Part shown: positions 45,083 through 54,157 of the stretch, piece by piece | Layout of the letters: every line of letters starts with the position of its first letter | Position numbering within the stretch: the stretch's first letter is position 1 | Origin: an uncultured Coriobacteriaceae bacterium | Lineage (GTDB): Bacteria; Actinomycetota; Coriobacteriia; Coriobacteriales; Atopobiaceae | DNA: 64,000 nt | Direction: 5' to 3' | Assembly (NCBI GenBank): GCA_902798915.1 | Contig: CADBYM010000017.1 | Coordinates: 1 to 64,000 of the forward strand | The notes under the pieces: model-generated | The model's database searches: none | Seen by the model: only the letters and a program-made list of their open reading frames with translations | What the model was told of the DNA's origin: nothing | Program-made: the position numbers and the translations under genes

Positions 45083-45508
45083 CTAGTACCAGATGCCGTT
45101 CTCGTCCTGCCAGTGGCTGGAGACGCCATCCTTGCCCACCAAGCCGTACTCGCTGCTCTCCTCGCAGCGATAGACGTTCACGAAGTCGCCGTTCTTGTCG
45201 TAGACGTGGAACGCCCAGCCACAACCGGCCGGCGCGGGCTCCGCCCACACCTTGGTGTAGTTGTACGTCCAGAACGTGGCCCACCACTTTCCGCTGTCAC
45301 CCTTGTGCCACTCGGCGTAGACGGGCTGGCCCCAGTCCACGCCAATGGTGACGGGCTCGCCCTCGTAGTGGGAGCCGCGAGCGACCGTTGCGGATTCGGA
45401 GCCGTCGTTCGCGAGCGCGGCGCGCGGGGTGGCGACGATCGCGGCACCTCCGAGGGCGGCGACGAGGGCGAGTGCGCAGGCAGTGGTAGCAACGAGGTTC
45501 TTCTTCAT
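45083..45508 (-). CDS. Secreted small protein
   Basis: A 141-residue protein with a signal peptide: MKKNLVATTACALALVAALGGAAIVA, cut probably at ALAND. The mature part (about 105 residues) is rich in aromatic residues (WWATFWTYNYTKVW, CGWAFHVYDKNG, SSHWQDENGIWY) and has two cysteines that may pair. I recognise no family; composition suggests a compact extracellular beta-fold. The ATG at 45508 follows AAGGGACC. It follows the carboxypeptidase gene on the same strand with 100 nt between them, so they may be co-transcribed. Confidence 0.75.
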   Translation of the reverse strand: MKKNLVATTACALALVAALGGAAIVATPRAALANDGSESATVARGSHYEGEPVTIGVDWGQPVYAEWHKGDSGKWWATFWTYNYTKVWAEPAPAGCGWAFHVYDKNGDFVNVYRCEESSEYGLVGKDGVSSHWQDENGIWY

Positions 45509-45608
45509 GGTCTTGGTCCCTTCTATGTGCCCGCTTCGTGCGGGAGGTCTTCTCTGGTCACCAAGTACTACGCACCGACACCGCGCCCGTCTCAACTTGT
45601 GGAGAAAA

Positions 45609-46712
45609 CTAGTAACCCCAGGTCACCAGCTGCCAGCCCTTGCCTTCCTCGCGTGCCAGCCACCACTGATAGTCCTTCATCTCGGTGTCCGCCTCCCAGG
45701 CGCCACCGCCCTCCACGGGTGAGTGGAAGTCGGTGAGAAGCTCCACGACCTGCGTATAGTTCGCGTTCTCGTCCAGGCTGTTCAGCCAATCCAGGTTCTC
45801 CTTGGTATTGCACTCGTCACCCGCATAGCGCAGGCTGTGCAACTCGCAGTCCTCAAACGTCGCAAACTCGCACTTCATCTGAACTGCCGCTTCCTCGAGC
45901 TCCTCGGTGGTGTAGAGATCCGACTCGCCGTAGTCGTAGCTCACCTCCGGCATGGTCTTGCCCGCCTTGTACTCCTCGAAGGTGATTCCTTGGTCCGTAA
46001 TCTCCTTGGCGATGGCCGGGTCGTCCACATAGCGGATGTGCCAAGGCTCGTAACCGTAGCCCGTGATGTGCTCGTCGCCCTCGAGGTACCGCAGGATGAA
46101 GCCGTAGTCGGCAAGCTTCGCGTGAATCTTCTCCCACACCTCCGGATACTGCACCAGGTCCTCGTTCATGACGATGTCCTTGCCGTCGATGTTGAGGTAT
46201 AGGTCCAAGGCGAGGCCCGTATGGTGCTCGGAGTATCCGGGCGTGGCGACGGTTTTCTTTGCGTAGTCCGCACCGTACTTCTGGGTAAAGTCGTCCATGA
46301 TCTTCTGCTGCGCCGCAACGGTTCGACGCGCCGAGTCAAGGTCGACGTGGACGCCCTCCTCCTCAAGAGCGGCCTTCAGCTCGAGGTACGCGTCGTAGGC
46401 CTTCTTCTCGACCTCCACATCGTCGCCGACGGAGTTCGTCATGCTCACGGTTTCCAACGCGTCTTCCCAACCGTCGGGCAGGGGGTTGAGCTTGTTCACC
46501 AAGGCCAGGTAGTCGATGCCCTGAGCCTGCTCGTCCCCCGTCGCCGTGCTCGCCTGCCCTGCCTGCTCGTCCGCGGTCGCCGCAGTCGTCTGCGTCGTCT
46601 GCTCAGCCTGCGACTCGTCCACGGTCGGCGCCGACGCCGGGCTTCCCCCGCATCCAGCGAGAGTCAAGCACGTCGCCGCACAAACGGCCATCCTCGAAAG
46701 TGTTCTCCTCAT
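45609..46712 (-). CDS. D-alanyl-D-alanine carboxypeptidase, VanY-like lipoprotein
   Basis: A 367-residue M15B peptidase. The lipoprotein signal CLTLAGCG gives a lipid-anchored extracellular protein, followed by an Ala/Thr/Gln/Glu-rich linker. The metal site is visible as SEHHTGLALDLYL (SxHxxGxAxD) and EPWHIRYV (WHxR). It trims D-Ala from cell-wall peptides. A C-terminal extension of about 130 residues (from YNYGESDLYTT onward in the acidic part) is unlike the core and of unknown role. AGGAGG precedes the ATG. Confidence 0.88.
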   Translation of the reverse strand: MRRTLSRMAVCAATCLTLAGCGGSPASAPTVDESQAEQTTQTTAATADEQAGQASTATGDEQAQGIDYLALVNKLNPLPDGWEDALETVSMTNSVGDDVEVEKKAYDAYLELKAALEEEGVHVDLDSARRTVAAQQKIMDDFTQKYGADYAKKTVATPGYSEHHTGLALDLYLNIDGKDIVMNEDLVQYPEVWEKIHAKLADYGFILRYLEGDEHITGYGYEPWHIRYVDDPAIAKEITDQGITFEEYKAGKTMPEVSYDYGESDLYTTEELEEAAVQMKCEFATFEDCELHSLRYAGDECNTKENLDWLNSLDENANYTQVVELLTDFHSPVEGGGAWEADTEMKDYQWWLAREEGKGWQLVTWGY

Positions 46713-46797
46713 AAGAGACCTCCTAGCTCCTCTGTTCGATTGCTACACTACAATGTCCATAATCCACAAAGAACAGCGGCGATGATAGGAGAATCGC

Positions 46798-47523
46798 ATG
46801 ATAGAACTCACCCATGTATCAAAAACATATGCTGGAAAGGAGGTCAAGGCGGTCGACGACCTCACGTGGACCGTGCAGGACGGCAAGATCACGGGCTTCT
46901 TTGGCCCCAACGGTGCCGGCAAGTCCACCACGCTCAAGATGATCTGCGGTGTGAACTCCGTGGACGAGGGCACCATAACGATCAACGGCCACGACATCAC
47001 GACCGACGGCATCGCAGCCAAGCGCCAGTTCGCCTATGTGCCCGACGACCCTGACCGCTTCCTGCGCCTCACGGGCGCCGAGTACCTCACCTTCATGGCC
47101 GACATCTACGACACCCCCGCCGAGAAGCGCGCGCCCTTCATCGAGGAGTACGCCAAGCGCTTCGAGATATACGACGCCTTGAGCTCGCGCATCTCCGACT
47201 ACTCCCACGGCATGCGCCAGAAGGTGCACGTACTGGGCGCGCTCATCCACGAACCGAGCGTCTGGATTCTCGACGAGCCCATGCTCGGCCTCGACCCCAA
47301 GGGTGCCTACGAGCTCAAGGAGATGATGCGCGAACACGCCGCGCACGGCAACTCGGTGCTCTTCTCGACCCACGTGCTCGAGACGGCCGACCAGCTTTGC
47401 GACGCAGTCTGCATCATCGCCCACGGACACAAGCTCTTTGAGGGTACGCTCGACGAGCTCAAGGCCTCACACCCCGGCATCTCGCTCGAGCAGATCTTCT
47501 TGGAGATGACAGAAGATGAGTAG
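46798..47523 (+). CDS. ABC transporter ATP-binding protein
   Basis: A 241-residue ATPase. Walker A GPNGAGKSTTLKMI, the signature YSHGMRQKV, Walker B WILDEPMLGLDP and H-loop FSTHVLE are all present. It is of the DRR/CcmA export type. It overlaps the permease gene by 8 nt, so the two form one exporter, probably of a small hydrophobic compound or peptide; substrate unknown. ATAGGAG precedes the ATG. Confidence 0.93.
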   Translation: MIELTHVSKTYAGKEVKAVDDLTWTVQDGKITGFFGPNGAGKSTTLKMICGVNSVDEGTITINGHDITTDGIAAKRQFAYVPDDPDRFLRLTGAEYLTFMADIYDTPAEKRAPFIEEYAKRFEIYDALSSRISDYSHGMRQKVHVLGALIHEPSVWILDEPMLGLDPKGAYELKEMMREHAAHGNSVLFSTHVLETADQLCDAVCIIAHGHKLFEGTLDELKASHPGISLEQIFLEMTEDE

Positions 47524-49168
47524 CATCCTCCTGCTCACGCGGCTGCAGATTGCGCAGTCGTTAGGCGGTGCCCGCGCCGCCGTCGAGAAGCGCACCGGCG
47601 CGAACGGCGCCATGGCAGGCACCGTGCTCATCGCCTTCATACTGCTTGGCGGCCTCGGCTGGCTGGGATACTCCGCATACGATCTTGTCGGCGGGTTCGG
47701 CCTCGCCAAGACCATCTACAACGTCTTGTTCCTCGCATGCGGCATGCTCACGTTCGCGTTCTCGCTGCCCACCGTACTCAGCTCGTTCTTTGGCTCGTCG
47801 GACATCAACGACCTCCTGCCGCTGCCCGTCTCGCCCTTCGCAATCGTGCTCTCCAAGGCGCTCGGCGTCCTGACCGCCTCCTACCTCTGGACGTTCCTCT
47901 TCATCGCCGGGCCGCTCGCCGGCTGGGGCATCGCCGCCGGTGTAGGCATGCGCTACTGGGTCGTGTACATCTTGGCGGTCCTCTGTGCGCCGCTGATGCC
48001 TACCGCATATGCCGGCACCATCTCGATACTCGTCGCCACGGTATTCAAGCGCGTGCGTCGCAAAGACGCCATCACCACCATCACCACGGTCATCTCGTTG
48101 GGGCTCTCTGTCCTCATGTACTTCGCCGTGGACGGCGCAAACTTCAAGGAGGGCATCGCACAAGCGCTCGGCACCATGAGTTCAGGCGTGGGCAGCGTCG
48201 TGATGGCGTTTCCTGCGTACGGGTTCGCCGTGTACGCCCTCGTGCACGCTGACCCTCTGGGAACTTGGCTCTTCGTGCTGCTCTCGCTCGCATCGTTCGC
48301 CATCTTTGTGGTCGTGGCCCGCGTGCTCTACATGCGCATCGTCACCCAGCTCTCCTCCGGCGCAGGCCAGACTGCAGCCTACGCCGGCAGCGCGACACTG
48401 GAAGAGACGCCGTTGCTCAAGGCACTTTTCACCACCGAGGTGCGCAAGATCACGCGCAACTCCTCGGTCCTGCTCAACTACGTGGTGTACCCACTCGTCA
48501 TCTCGCCCGTGATGTTCGGCTTCATGCTCTTCTCGGACTCCATCAGTAAGCTCATCGAGAAGATCGGCGAAATCCCCGACGTCAACGCCACGGTCGCCGG
48601 ATTTGCCATGGTGACACTCATGACGCTCTTTGCCTTCTGTGCCTGCAGCAACAAGATTGCCGCCACCGGAATCTCGCGCGAGGGCTCCAACTGGATCCAC
48701 ATGAAGTTCATTCCCGTACCCATCGCCACGCAAATCCTCGCGAAGGTCCTCTGCGGCTTCATCGTGAACGCGCTCATCGCGCTGGTGTTCATGGCGGGCG
48801 GCGGGTTCCTCCTCATCACGAGGATGGGCATTAGTCCCGTGATCGTCGTGAGCAGCCTGGTGCTCGCACTAGGCGCGTCGTGGCTCATGGCGTGCGTCGG
48901 CGCCTGGACCGAGAGTCGTCAGCCCAACGTGGACTGGGGCAACGACGGCGATGTCAACGCAAAGACCCTCAAGGGGGGCGGCGCCGAGCTGCGCGCCTTG
49001 CTCGTGGGCCTCATCTATGCCGTGCTGCCAATCCTAGTGACGCCCGTAGTGAATCTCGACCCCATCGTGTTCTCGCCCATTCTGTCCGTCCTTGGCGTTG
49101 TTGCGGCCGTCGTGCTGGGACGTGTGCTCCTGGCCGCCACCGCAAAGAACATAGAGGTGTTCGAATAA
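47516..49168 (+). CDS. ABC-2-like exporter permease
   Basis: A 550-residue membrane protein with about 12 hydrophobic segments in two halves. The sequence begins MSSILLLTRLQIAQSLGG and contains the cytoplasmic loop DINDLLPLPVSPFAIVLSK typical of large ABC-2 permeases of Gram-positives. With the ATPase before it, it forms a two-gene exporter. Confidence 0.85.
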   Translation: MSSILLLTRLQIAQSLGGARAAVEKRTGANGAMAGTVLIAFILLGGLGWLGYSAYDLVGGFGLAKTIYNVLFLACGMLTFAFSLPTVLSSFFGSSDINDLLPLPVSPFAIVLSKALGVLTASYLWTFLFIAGPLAGWGIAAGVGMRYWVVYILAVLCAPLMPTAYAGTISILVATVFKRVRRKDAITTITTVISLGLSVLMYFAVDGANFKEGIAQALGTMSSGVGSVVMAFPAYGFAVYALVHADPLGTWLFVLLSLASFAIFVVVARVLYMRIVTQLSSGAGQTAAYAGSATLEETPLLKALFTTEVRKITRNSSVLLNYVVYPLVISPVMFGFMLFSDSISKLIEKIGEIPDVNATVAGFAMVTLMTLFAFCACSNKIAATGISREGSNWIHMKFIPVPIATQILAKVLCGFIVNALIALVFMAGGGFLLITRMGISPVIVVSSLVLALGASWLMACVGAWTESRQPNVDWGNDGDVNAKTLKGGGAELRALLVGLIYAVLPILVTPVVNLDPIVFSPILSVLGVVAAVVLGRVLLAATAKNIEVFE

Positions 49169-49238
49169 CCGCGAAATCGTTCAATCGGTCGCAAGAGCCG
49201 GCAGCGACACCCGTCGCCGGACAAGAGAGAGGAAAAAC

Positions 49239-49481
49239 ATGAAAGGCTTTTACATCGAGAACTTCGCCCTGCGTCTGATCTTCTGCATCGTCGGCATGTT
49301 CGCCCTGTGGTTCGCAATCCAGTTCATCAAGCACAGCTTCATCCTGCATGATTCGATGACCATCAGCGCATTTGACATCGTCGTCCCCCTCGTCGGCGGA
49401 ATCGCCCAGGCACTTGCCTGGAAGCCCAAGGACAAGTGGCATTCATTGGGGCGAAGCGGAACGGTCCCTTGCTGCCCCTGA
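49239..49481 (+). CDS. Small two-helix membrane protein
   Basis: An 80-residue protein with two hydrophobic helices (about residues 10-30 and 44-60), starting MKGFYIENFALRLIF after GAGAGGAAA. It is 70 nt past the permease and ends just ahead of a clear terminator, so it is the last gene of the exporter operon. No family recognised; it may assist the exporter. Confidence 0.7.
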   Translation: MKGFYIENFALRLIFCIVGMFALWFAIQFIKHSFILHDSMTISAFDIVVPLVGGIAQALAWKPKDKWHSLGRSGTVPCCP

Positions 49482-49489
49482 GGGCAACG

Positions 49490-49531
49490 GGGCGCCAAGG
49501 GTCGATTCCCTGGCACCCCGTTTCCTTTTTT
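49490..49531 (+). terminator. Rho-independent terminator
   Basis: GGGGCGCCAAGGG pairs with CCCTGGCACCCC around a short loop (one mismatch, one bulge) and is followed by GTTTCCTTTTTT. A good terminator for the exporter operon. Confidence 0.75.
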
Positions 49532-49545
49532 ATGAGAGGAGAGAC

Positions 49546-51689
49546 ATGGGGATTCCCGCACGCAAGCGCATGACCCTGTGGTCGTGACTGCTCGTCTTTG
49601 TTCTGGTGTTTGGCCTGGCGGGCTGCGGCGCATCAGAGGGCAACACCGAGGACGGTGCCGACAGCGAGGATGCGGCCAGCACCGAAACCGGCCAACCCAA
49701 CCCACGTTCGCCACCGGCGGTTCCCCCTGGGTCAACAGCAACGAGGGCGGCAACCTCCCCATTGAGCAGCCCGAACTCAAGGACGACCTGTACCTGTACA
49801 CCAACTACGACTACATCGCCGACCACGAGCTCACGGGAGGTATCCCGATCGCAGAGACCCAAGCCGAGATCAGCAACTCGGTAACGGAGGTCATCAGGGA
49901 CGCATCAAAGACCAGTCCCGCACTTGACCAGCTGCGCATCTTCTACAACCAGCTCTCCGACCTCGACGCCCGTGCGCAGAGCCTCTCCGACGTGCGACCC
50001 TACTACGACCGCATTCAGGCCGCACAGTCCATAGACGAGCTCAACGCACTTCTCTCCTCCCCAGACTTTCCCTTCGTGCCCGTACTCAACGCGTACGTGA
50101 GCCCCAACGACATGCGTACGCACAACGCCGTGGGCATCCTGCCCAAGTTCGTCTTTGCCAACGGCGCGAACGGCGGCGCAGAGTATTACCAGCCCACCGA
50201 CGACGAGCATACCCGGCTCATGCAGAACATAGCGCTCGCCCCCGAGCTCCTCAAGGCCCGCAGCGCGTTTATAATGCTTGGCCAGGCCGCAGATGCGGAC
50301 GAGGCGACAAACCTCGCCACTGACTACCTTGCGTTCGAGGCCTCTTGGGGTCAGTACGGCGACTACACGGGCAAGTGGACCGACACGCCCTACGGCGCAT
50401 ACGGCACGTCCTTCAAGGCGTTCACCCTAGAGGAGCTTGAGAAGCACTGCCCCAACATCCCCGTCAAGGCGCTCTTGGCAAAGTGTGGCATGGATGCGTC
50501 CGACGCCTACGTAGTGAACGCGCCCGAATGGCTGAGCGCGCTCAGCGACCTGTGGACCAACGACAACCTGGGCAACCTCAAAACCTTCGTCACTCTCTCC
50601 ATGATGAAAGACTGCTTCCCCATCCTCGACCCGAACCTGTACAAGGACTATTACGAGGCGCAAAAGCTACCGGTGCCTGACGCCGAGACCAGCGCGTACG
50701 AGGGGTGCAACACGATCGGCACCATGAGCAACGCCATCGCCAAGGTCTACGTCGATGACGTCCTGGGCACCACAGCAAAGGAGCGCCTCACCCAGCCCAC
50801 CGACGACCTCATCGATTCGTACCGGGGAACCTTCACCGAGACCACGTGGATGAGCGACGCTGCCAAGCAGAACGCCATCGAGAAGCTCGACCACATGACC
50901 GCGAACATCCTCGAACCTGACGGTGGCTACTGGGACTACAGCAAGCTCTCGCTCACGCCGACGGAGCAGGGCGGCACGCTCTTCTCGAACCTCCTCGCCA
51001 TCTGGCGGTTTCGTAGCGACTGCGACCGTGCGCTCATCGGTCAGCCCGCGAAGGCCATCGGTCCGTGGGGCATGATTCGCGCCACCGAGATGAACTGCTT
51101 CTATGACCCCGCCAACAACTGCATCAACATCCTGCCTGGGTACGTGACGAGTTGCACGTACACGGACTCCATGAGCGAGCAGGAGCTGCTCGCGGGCATC
51201 GGCGCAGTTATCGGACATGAGGTGAGCCACGGATTCGACTACCTCGGCAGCCAGCTCGACGCATATGGCGTGCCCAGTCCCATCTTCTCGGGCGATGACG
51301 CCACGGCCTTCCTCGAGCGCCGCCAGCGGCTCGTCGATTACTTCGATGCCATTCAGGTCTCTGACGGCGTGTACGTCAACGGCAACAACAAGAGCGTTGA
51401 GGCCGCAGCCGACCTCTGTGGCGTGCAGGCGATCCTTGCTCGCGCAAAGCAGATTGACGGCGTGGACTATGCGAAGCTCTTCCAAGACTACGCACGCCTG
51501 TGGTGCCAAGTGTATCCTGCAGGAACCACCCTCGCCCTGGCAACCGACTCGCACCCGCTCAACTACCTGCGCACGAACGCGATGGTGCAGATGTTCGACG
51601 AGTTCTATGACGCATACGGAATCACCGAGGGCAACGGCATGTACCTCGCGCCCGACAAGCGCGTCACCATCTTTGGCGCGAACGCATAA
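49546..51689 (+). pseudogene. M13-family metallopeptidase with broken lipoprotein signal
   Basis: The catalytic part (from about 49704) encodes roughly 660 residues of a neprilysin/PepO-like peptidase: zinc motif VIGHEVSHGFD near the C-terminal third, ExxAD in SVEAAADLCGV, and the YLRTNAMVQMFDEF end. The natural start is ATG at 49546 after AGGAG, encoding MGIPARKRMTLWS, then TGA at 49585-49587 where Trp would continue into LLVFVLVFGLAGCG, an ideal lipobox. A second lesion, one missing base near 49696-49703, puts the signal out of frame with the enzyme. Protein export is thus lost unless recoding or sequence error is involved. Confidence 0.8.
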
Positions 51690-51717
51690 GGCGCAAGCGC
51701 CCATCGTCCGCCCGCAC

Positions 51718-51753
51718 GGGGTCCACTGGGGGCTTCCCCCAGCGGACCCCTTT
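51718..51753 (+). terminator. Rho-independent terminator after peptidase gene
   Basis: GGGGTCCACTGGGGG pairs with CCCCCAGCGGACCCC (one mismatch) around CTT and is followed by TTT. It ends the peptidase transcript. Confidence 0.7.
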
Positions 51754-51791
51754 AACGTGACAACGGGGACGGAGAGTGTTGTCACATCCAG

Positions 51792-51838
51792 CGCGCTCGG
51801 GACTTTCACTCGTTAGAGGCGTGCCTTGCCCGGCACAC
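51792..51838 (-). mobile_element. Group II intron 5' end, 47-nt remnant
   Basis: On the minus strand GTGTGCCGGGCAAGG begins the fragment, followed by CTCTAACGAGTGAAAGTCCCG, the conserved start of bacterial group II introns; the copy at 55153 shares this. Homology stops after about 47 nt. It begins 8 nt after a terminator stem-loop, the site class C introns use. Confidence 0.65.
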
Positions 51839-51846
51839 CAAACAGA

Positions 51847-51876
51847 CCGCCCGCAGGGTGTGGCCCCCGCGAGCGG
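51847..51876 (-). terminator. Terminator of the double-glycine peptide gene
   Basis: Minus strand: CCGCTCGCGGG and CCTGCGGGCGG pair (two G-U pairs) around an 8-nt loop, then TCTGTTTG. It lies 34 bp past the stop of the gene at 51910 and is directly followed by the intron remnant. Confidence 0.6.
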
Positions 51877-51909
51877 CCTCGTCGCATCCGTGTCCCCAGT
51901 ACTGCTCAA

Positions 51910-52293
51910 CTAATTGGAGAATGGATCCAAGAGATTATCGTGGTCTTCGCCGTCAAATAGCTTTGACCACCTCTTATGCAAGCGATAGAAGAAATCAGCG
52001 CCGAATTCGGTGCGCGTAAACATGCAAAGATTCAAATTCTCTGCAGCAATAAGGGCGGCATCCTTGCCGTACGTATTCTGTATAATCTCGAGGCCCTTCA
52101 GCGTGTCATCCATCTCCCGCTTGGTCTTCGGTAACCAGAAGCCGCCGCCCCCGCTCATGGACCCCATCTCCTCATCGGAGAGCTCCTGCGGACCACCCAT
52201 AGCCTCTACGATGACGGCTGCCTTCTCCTCGGCCGTCGCGGCCTCCTCGATGCGTCGCTTCTGCTCGTCGATGAGGTTCAGCTCGATGTTCAT
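51910..52293 (-). CDS. Small protein with double-glycine (RiPP-like) leader
   Basis: A 127-residue protein. Residues 1-49 look like a Nif11/bacteriocin-type leader: charged helix (EEAATAEEKAAVIVEAM) then ELSDEEMGSMSGG, with the Gly-Gly cleavage motif at 48-49. The remaining 78 residues would be the core (GGFWLPKTKRE..., one Cys, acidic end). Peptidase-containing ABC transporters (C39 type) remove such leaders. No maturase or C39 transporter is intact in the window. The ATG at 52293 follows AAGGAAATAAGGAT. Function as a bacteriocin or signal peptide is inferred from the leader alone. Confidence 0.65.
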   Translation of the reverse strand: MNIELNLIDEQKRRIEEAATAEEKAAVIVEAMGGPQELSDEEMGSMSGGGGFWLPKTKREMDDTLKGLEIIQNTYGKDAALIAAENLNLCMFTRTEFGADFFYRLHKRWSKLFDGEDHDNLLDPFSN

Positions 52294-52357
52294 ATCCTTA
52301 TTTCCTTTGTGTGTTCGAACCCGTTTTCCTGTCGATGAGATATATTCGCAACATAAA

Positions 52358-52385
52358 AGGTCGAAGGGTTTTACCCTTTCGACCT
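52358..52385 (-). terminator. Old tRNA-Val terminator
   Basis: Minus strand: AGGTCGAAAGGGT and ACCCTTCGACCT pair around AAA with one bulged A, then TTTTATG. It lies 8 bp past the tRNA 3'-half repeat and would have ended the original tRNA-Val transcript. Confidence 0.7.
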
Positions 52386-52392
52386 CGCGTTC

Positions 52393-52439
52393 TCTGGTGG
52401 GCGATGACGGGTTCGAACCGCCGACCTTGTGCTTGTAAG
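52393..52439 (-). repeat. tRNA-Val 3'-half direct repeat (putative att, distal copy)
   Basis: Forty-seven bases identical to 55199-55245, covering the anticodon loop through the T arm, acceptor 3' strand and CCA of tRNA-Val. The 5' half of the tRNA is missing here, so it is not a functional tRNA. This is the classic layout left by integration into a tRNA 3' end. Confidence 0.9.
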
Positions 52440-52483
52440 AACCGTTGCGCTCAGGTTTATGTAGAATCGGTTGGCATACGTAG

Positions 52484-52670
52484 CGCATCTACCTGCACCG
52501 AATCCATGCGCTGGACTGGCGAAACTACACAGAGCTCGCCTCGGGTGCCGACCCGCTGTCCAACTACCTACAATGGGTCTACGACTCTCTTGACAAGGAC
52601 GACCTACGATGCTGGCACGCGGGACACTACCATATGTCCCTCCGTCTATCGGAAGCCAGCGTTGCGCAAC
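52484..52670 (+). pseudogene. Coding fragment, family not recognised
   Basis: The frame after TAG at 52481 reads RIYLHRIHALDWRNYTELA..., about 60 residues of protein-like sequence rich in Trp, Tyr and His. It has no start codon with a ribosome site and fades into non-coding sequence before the DUF1810 gene. It may be the tail of a gene cut by island rearrangement. I cannot name the family. Confidence 0.3.
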
Positions 52671-52779
52671 CAATCGTGAGAGTTACGCTCATAATCGGAG
52701 GTGACATACCACCACCGAACGCAACATGCCTGCCGAGTCCGCGCTACCATACGGATAGGGAACGGGGAAGGAGCCATCC

Positions 52780-53202
52780 ATGGCATACGACTTGCAACGG
52801 TTCAAGGACGCGCGGTCGTGGGACTACGGGCAGGCGCTCGCTGAGATTCGCGTCGGGAGGAAGCGGTCCCATTGGATCTGGTACGTGTTCCCCCAGCTCA
52901 AGGAGCTGGGCAGGAGCTCCATGTGCGAGCGCTACGGCATCGACGACATGGGCGAGGCCAAGGCCTACCTCGGCGACGAGACCCTGCGCTCGAGGCTCGT
53001 CGAGATATCGCAGGCGCTGCTCGAGCTGAGCGTCGACGACCCCGTGTCCGCCATGGGGCACGTCGACGCGCTCAAGCTCCGCTCGTGCATGACGCTCTTC
53101 TCGATAGTCCCGGGAGCAGACCCCGTCTTCGGCGAGGTGCTGGACAGGTACTACGACGGGGAACCGGACCCGCTGACCCTCGAGATGCTGAGGAGGGGTT
53201 AG
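52780..53202 (+). CDS. DUF1810 protein
   Basis: A 140-residue protein with the DUF1810 signature: LQRFKDARSWDYGQALAEIRVGRKRSHWIWYVFPQLKELG and LKLRSCMTLFSIV. DUF1810 proteins are soluble and helical with no proven reaction, often in islands with nucleotide- or ADP-ribose-related genes. GGAAGGAG precedes the ATG. It is one nucleotide from the MBL gene, so the two are co-expressed. Confidence 0.9.
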   Translation: MAYDLQRFKDARSWDYGQALAEIRVGRKRSHWIWYVFPQLKELGRSSMCERYGIDDMGEAKAYLGDETLRSRLVEISQALLELSVDDPVSAMGHVDALKLRSCMTLFSIVPGADPVFGEVLDRYYDGEPDPLTLEMLRRG

Positions 53203-53203
53203 C

Positions 53204-53914
53204 GTGACGAGGCTGAGGAGGCTCACCGAGCGCGTGTGGTACCTGCCGCACGAGAGGGAGCGTGACCGCCCTGCCCTCGGATACGTTCGAGGGGACCGGT
53301 GGAGCCTCGCCGTTGACGCAGGCCACTCGGACACGCACGTGCGCGACTTCTACCGCGCGCTCGAGGGTGAGGGGCTGCCGCTTCCCGCCCTCACGGCAAT
53401 CACGCACTGGCACTGGGACCACGCCTTCGGCATGCACGCCGTCTGCGGGCTCACGGTGGCGAACGGGCTGACGGCCGCGCACCTTTCCGACGCGCGCGAC
53501 AGGCTTCGCCGCGAAGGGCCGGAGGCGTTCCTCGCCCTCGACGAGAGCGTGCGCAGGGAGTACGCGGGAGGACGTGCCATGGCGGTGGCCCTGCCCGACG
53601 TCGTCTTCTCGGGCGATCTGCTCCTCGACGCCGGGAACTGCCCTGTGCACCTCCTCCAGGCGCCCTCGCCCCACACTGACGACTCCACCCTCGTCCACGT
53701 GCCCGACGAGGGCGTGCTGTTCTTCGGCGACGCCAAGAGCGGGACCTTCCCCACGTGGGAGAAGGACGCGGCCCTCTGCCTCGCCCTGTCCGATACCGTG
53801 GAATCGACGGGCGCCGACACCTGCGTGGGTGGCCACTGGGAGCCGATGACCGCGGCCAAGCTCGTCGCCGGACTGAGGGCGGACGGGAACGGAGCGCCCG
53901 ATAATGGGCTATAA
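53204..53914 (+). CDS. MBL-fold metallo-hydrolase
   Basis: A 236-residue metallo-beta-lactamase-fold hydrolase. The metal motif ITHWHWDHAFGMHAV (HxHxDH) is near residue 66, followed by PSPHTDDSTLVHVPDEGVLFFGD with later His and Asp ligands, and VGGHW at the end. Substrate unknown; relatives cleave thioesters, lactams or phosphate esters. The GTG start follows AGGAGGGG. Confidence 0.9.
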   Translation: MTRLRRLTERVWYLPHERERDRPALGYVRGDRWSLAVDAGHSDTHVRDFYRALEGEGLPLPALTAITHWHWDHAFGMHAVCGLTVANGLTAAHLSDARDRLRREGPEAFLALDESVRREYAGGRAMAVALPDVVFSGDLLLDAGNCPVHLLQAPSPHTDDSTLVHVPDEGVLFFGDAKSGTFPTWEKDAALCLALSDTVESTGADTCVGGHWEPMTAAKLVAGLRADGNGAPDNGL

Positions 53915-53953
53915 TCTGACCAAGACTATGACCATCTACGTAAGGAGCTTGCG

Positions 53954-54157
53954 ATGGCGGTGACGATGGGGCTCGCGGAGGCCAAGACGAACTTCTCGCG
54001 CGTGACGGCCGAGGTCAACCGCACGGGCACGCCCGTGACGGTGCTCAAGAACAACAGGCCGTGGGTGGTGATCATGCCGGTTGAGCGCGGTGCGGCCGAC
54101 GTGGCGGTAGACTTCATGGATGAGTACGCGGAGGTCTTCGAGGAGCTGGCCAAGTGA
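53954..54157 (+). CDS. phd: Phd-family antitoxin
   Basis: A 67-residue antitoxin with AEAKTNFSRVTAEVNRTGTPVTVLKNNRPWVVIMP, the Phd/YefM DNA-binding fold, and an acidic C-terminal tail (DFMDEYAEVFEELAK) that would bind Doc. AAGGAG precedes the ATG. It overlaps doc by 4 nt. Confidence 0.9.
   Translation: MAVTMGLAEAKTNFSRVTAEVNRTGTPVTVLKNNRPWVVIMPVERGAADVAVDFMDEYAEVFEELAK

Noticed and set aside
52393..52439. A second tRNA gene
   Set aside because: Only the 3' half is present; the 5' acceptor and D arm are replaced by unrelated sequence.
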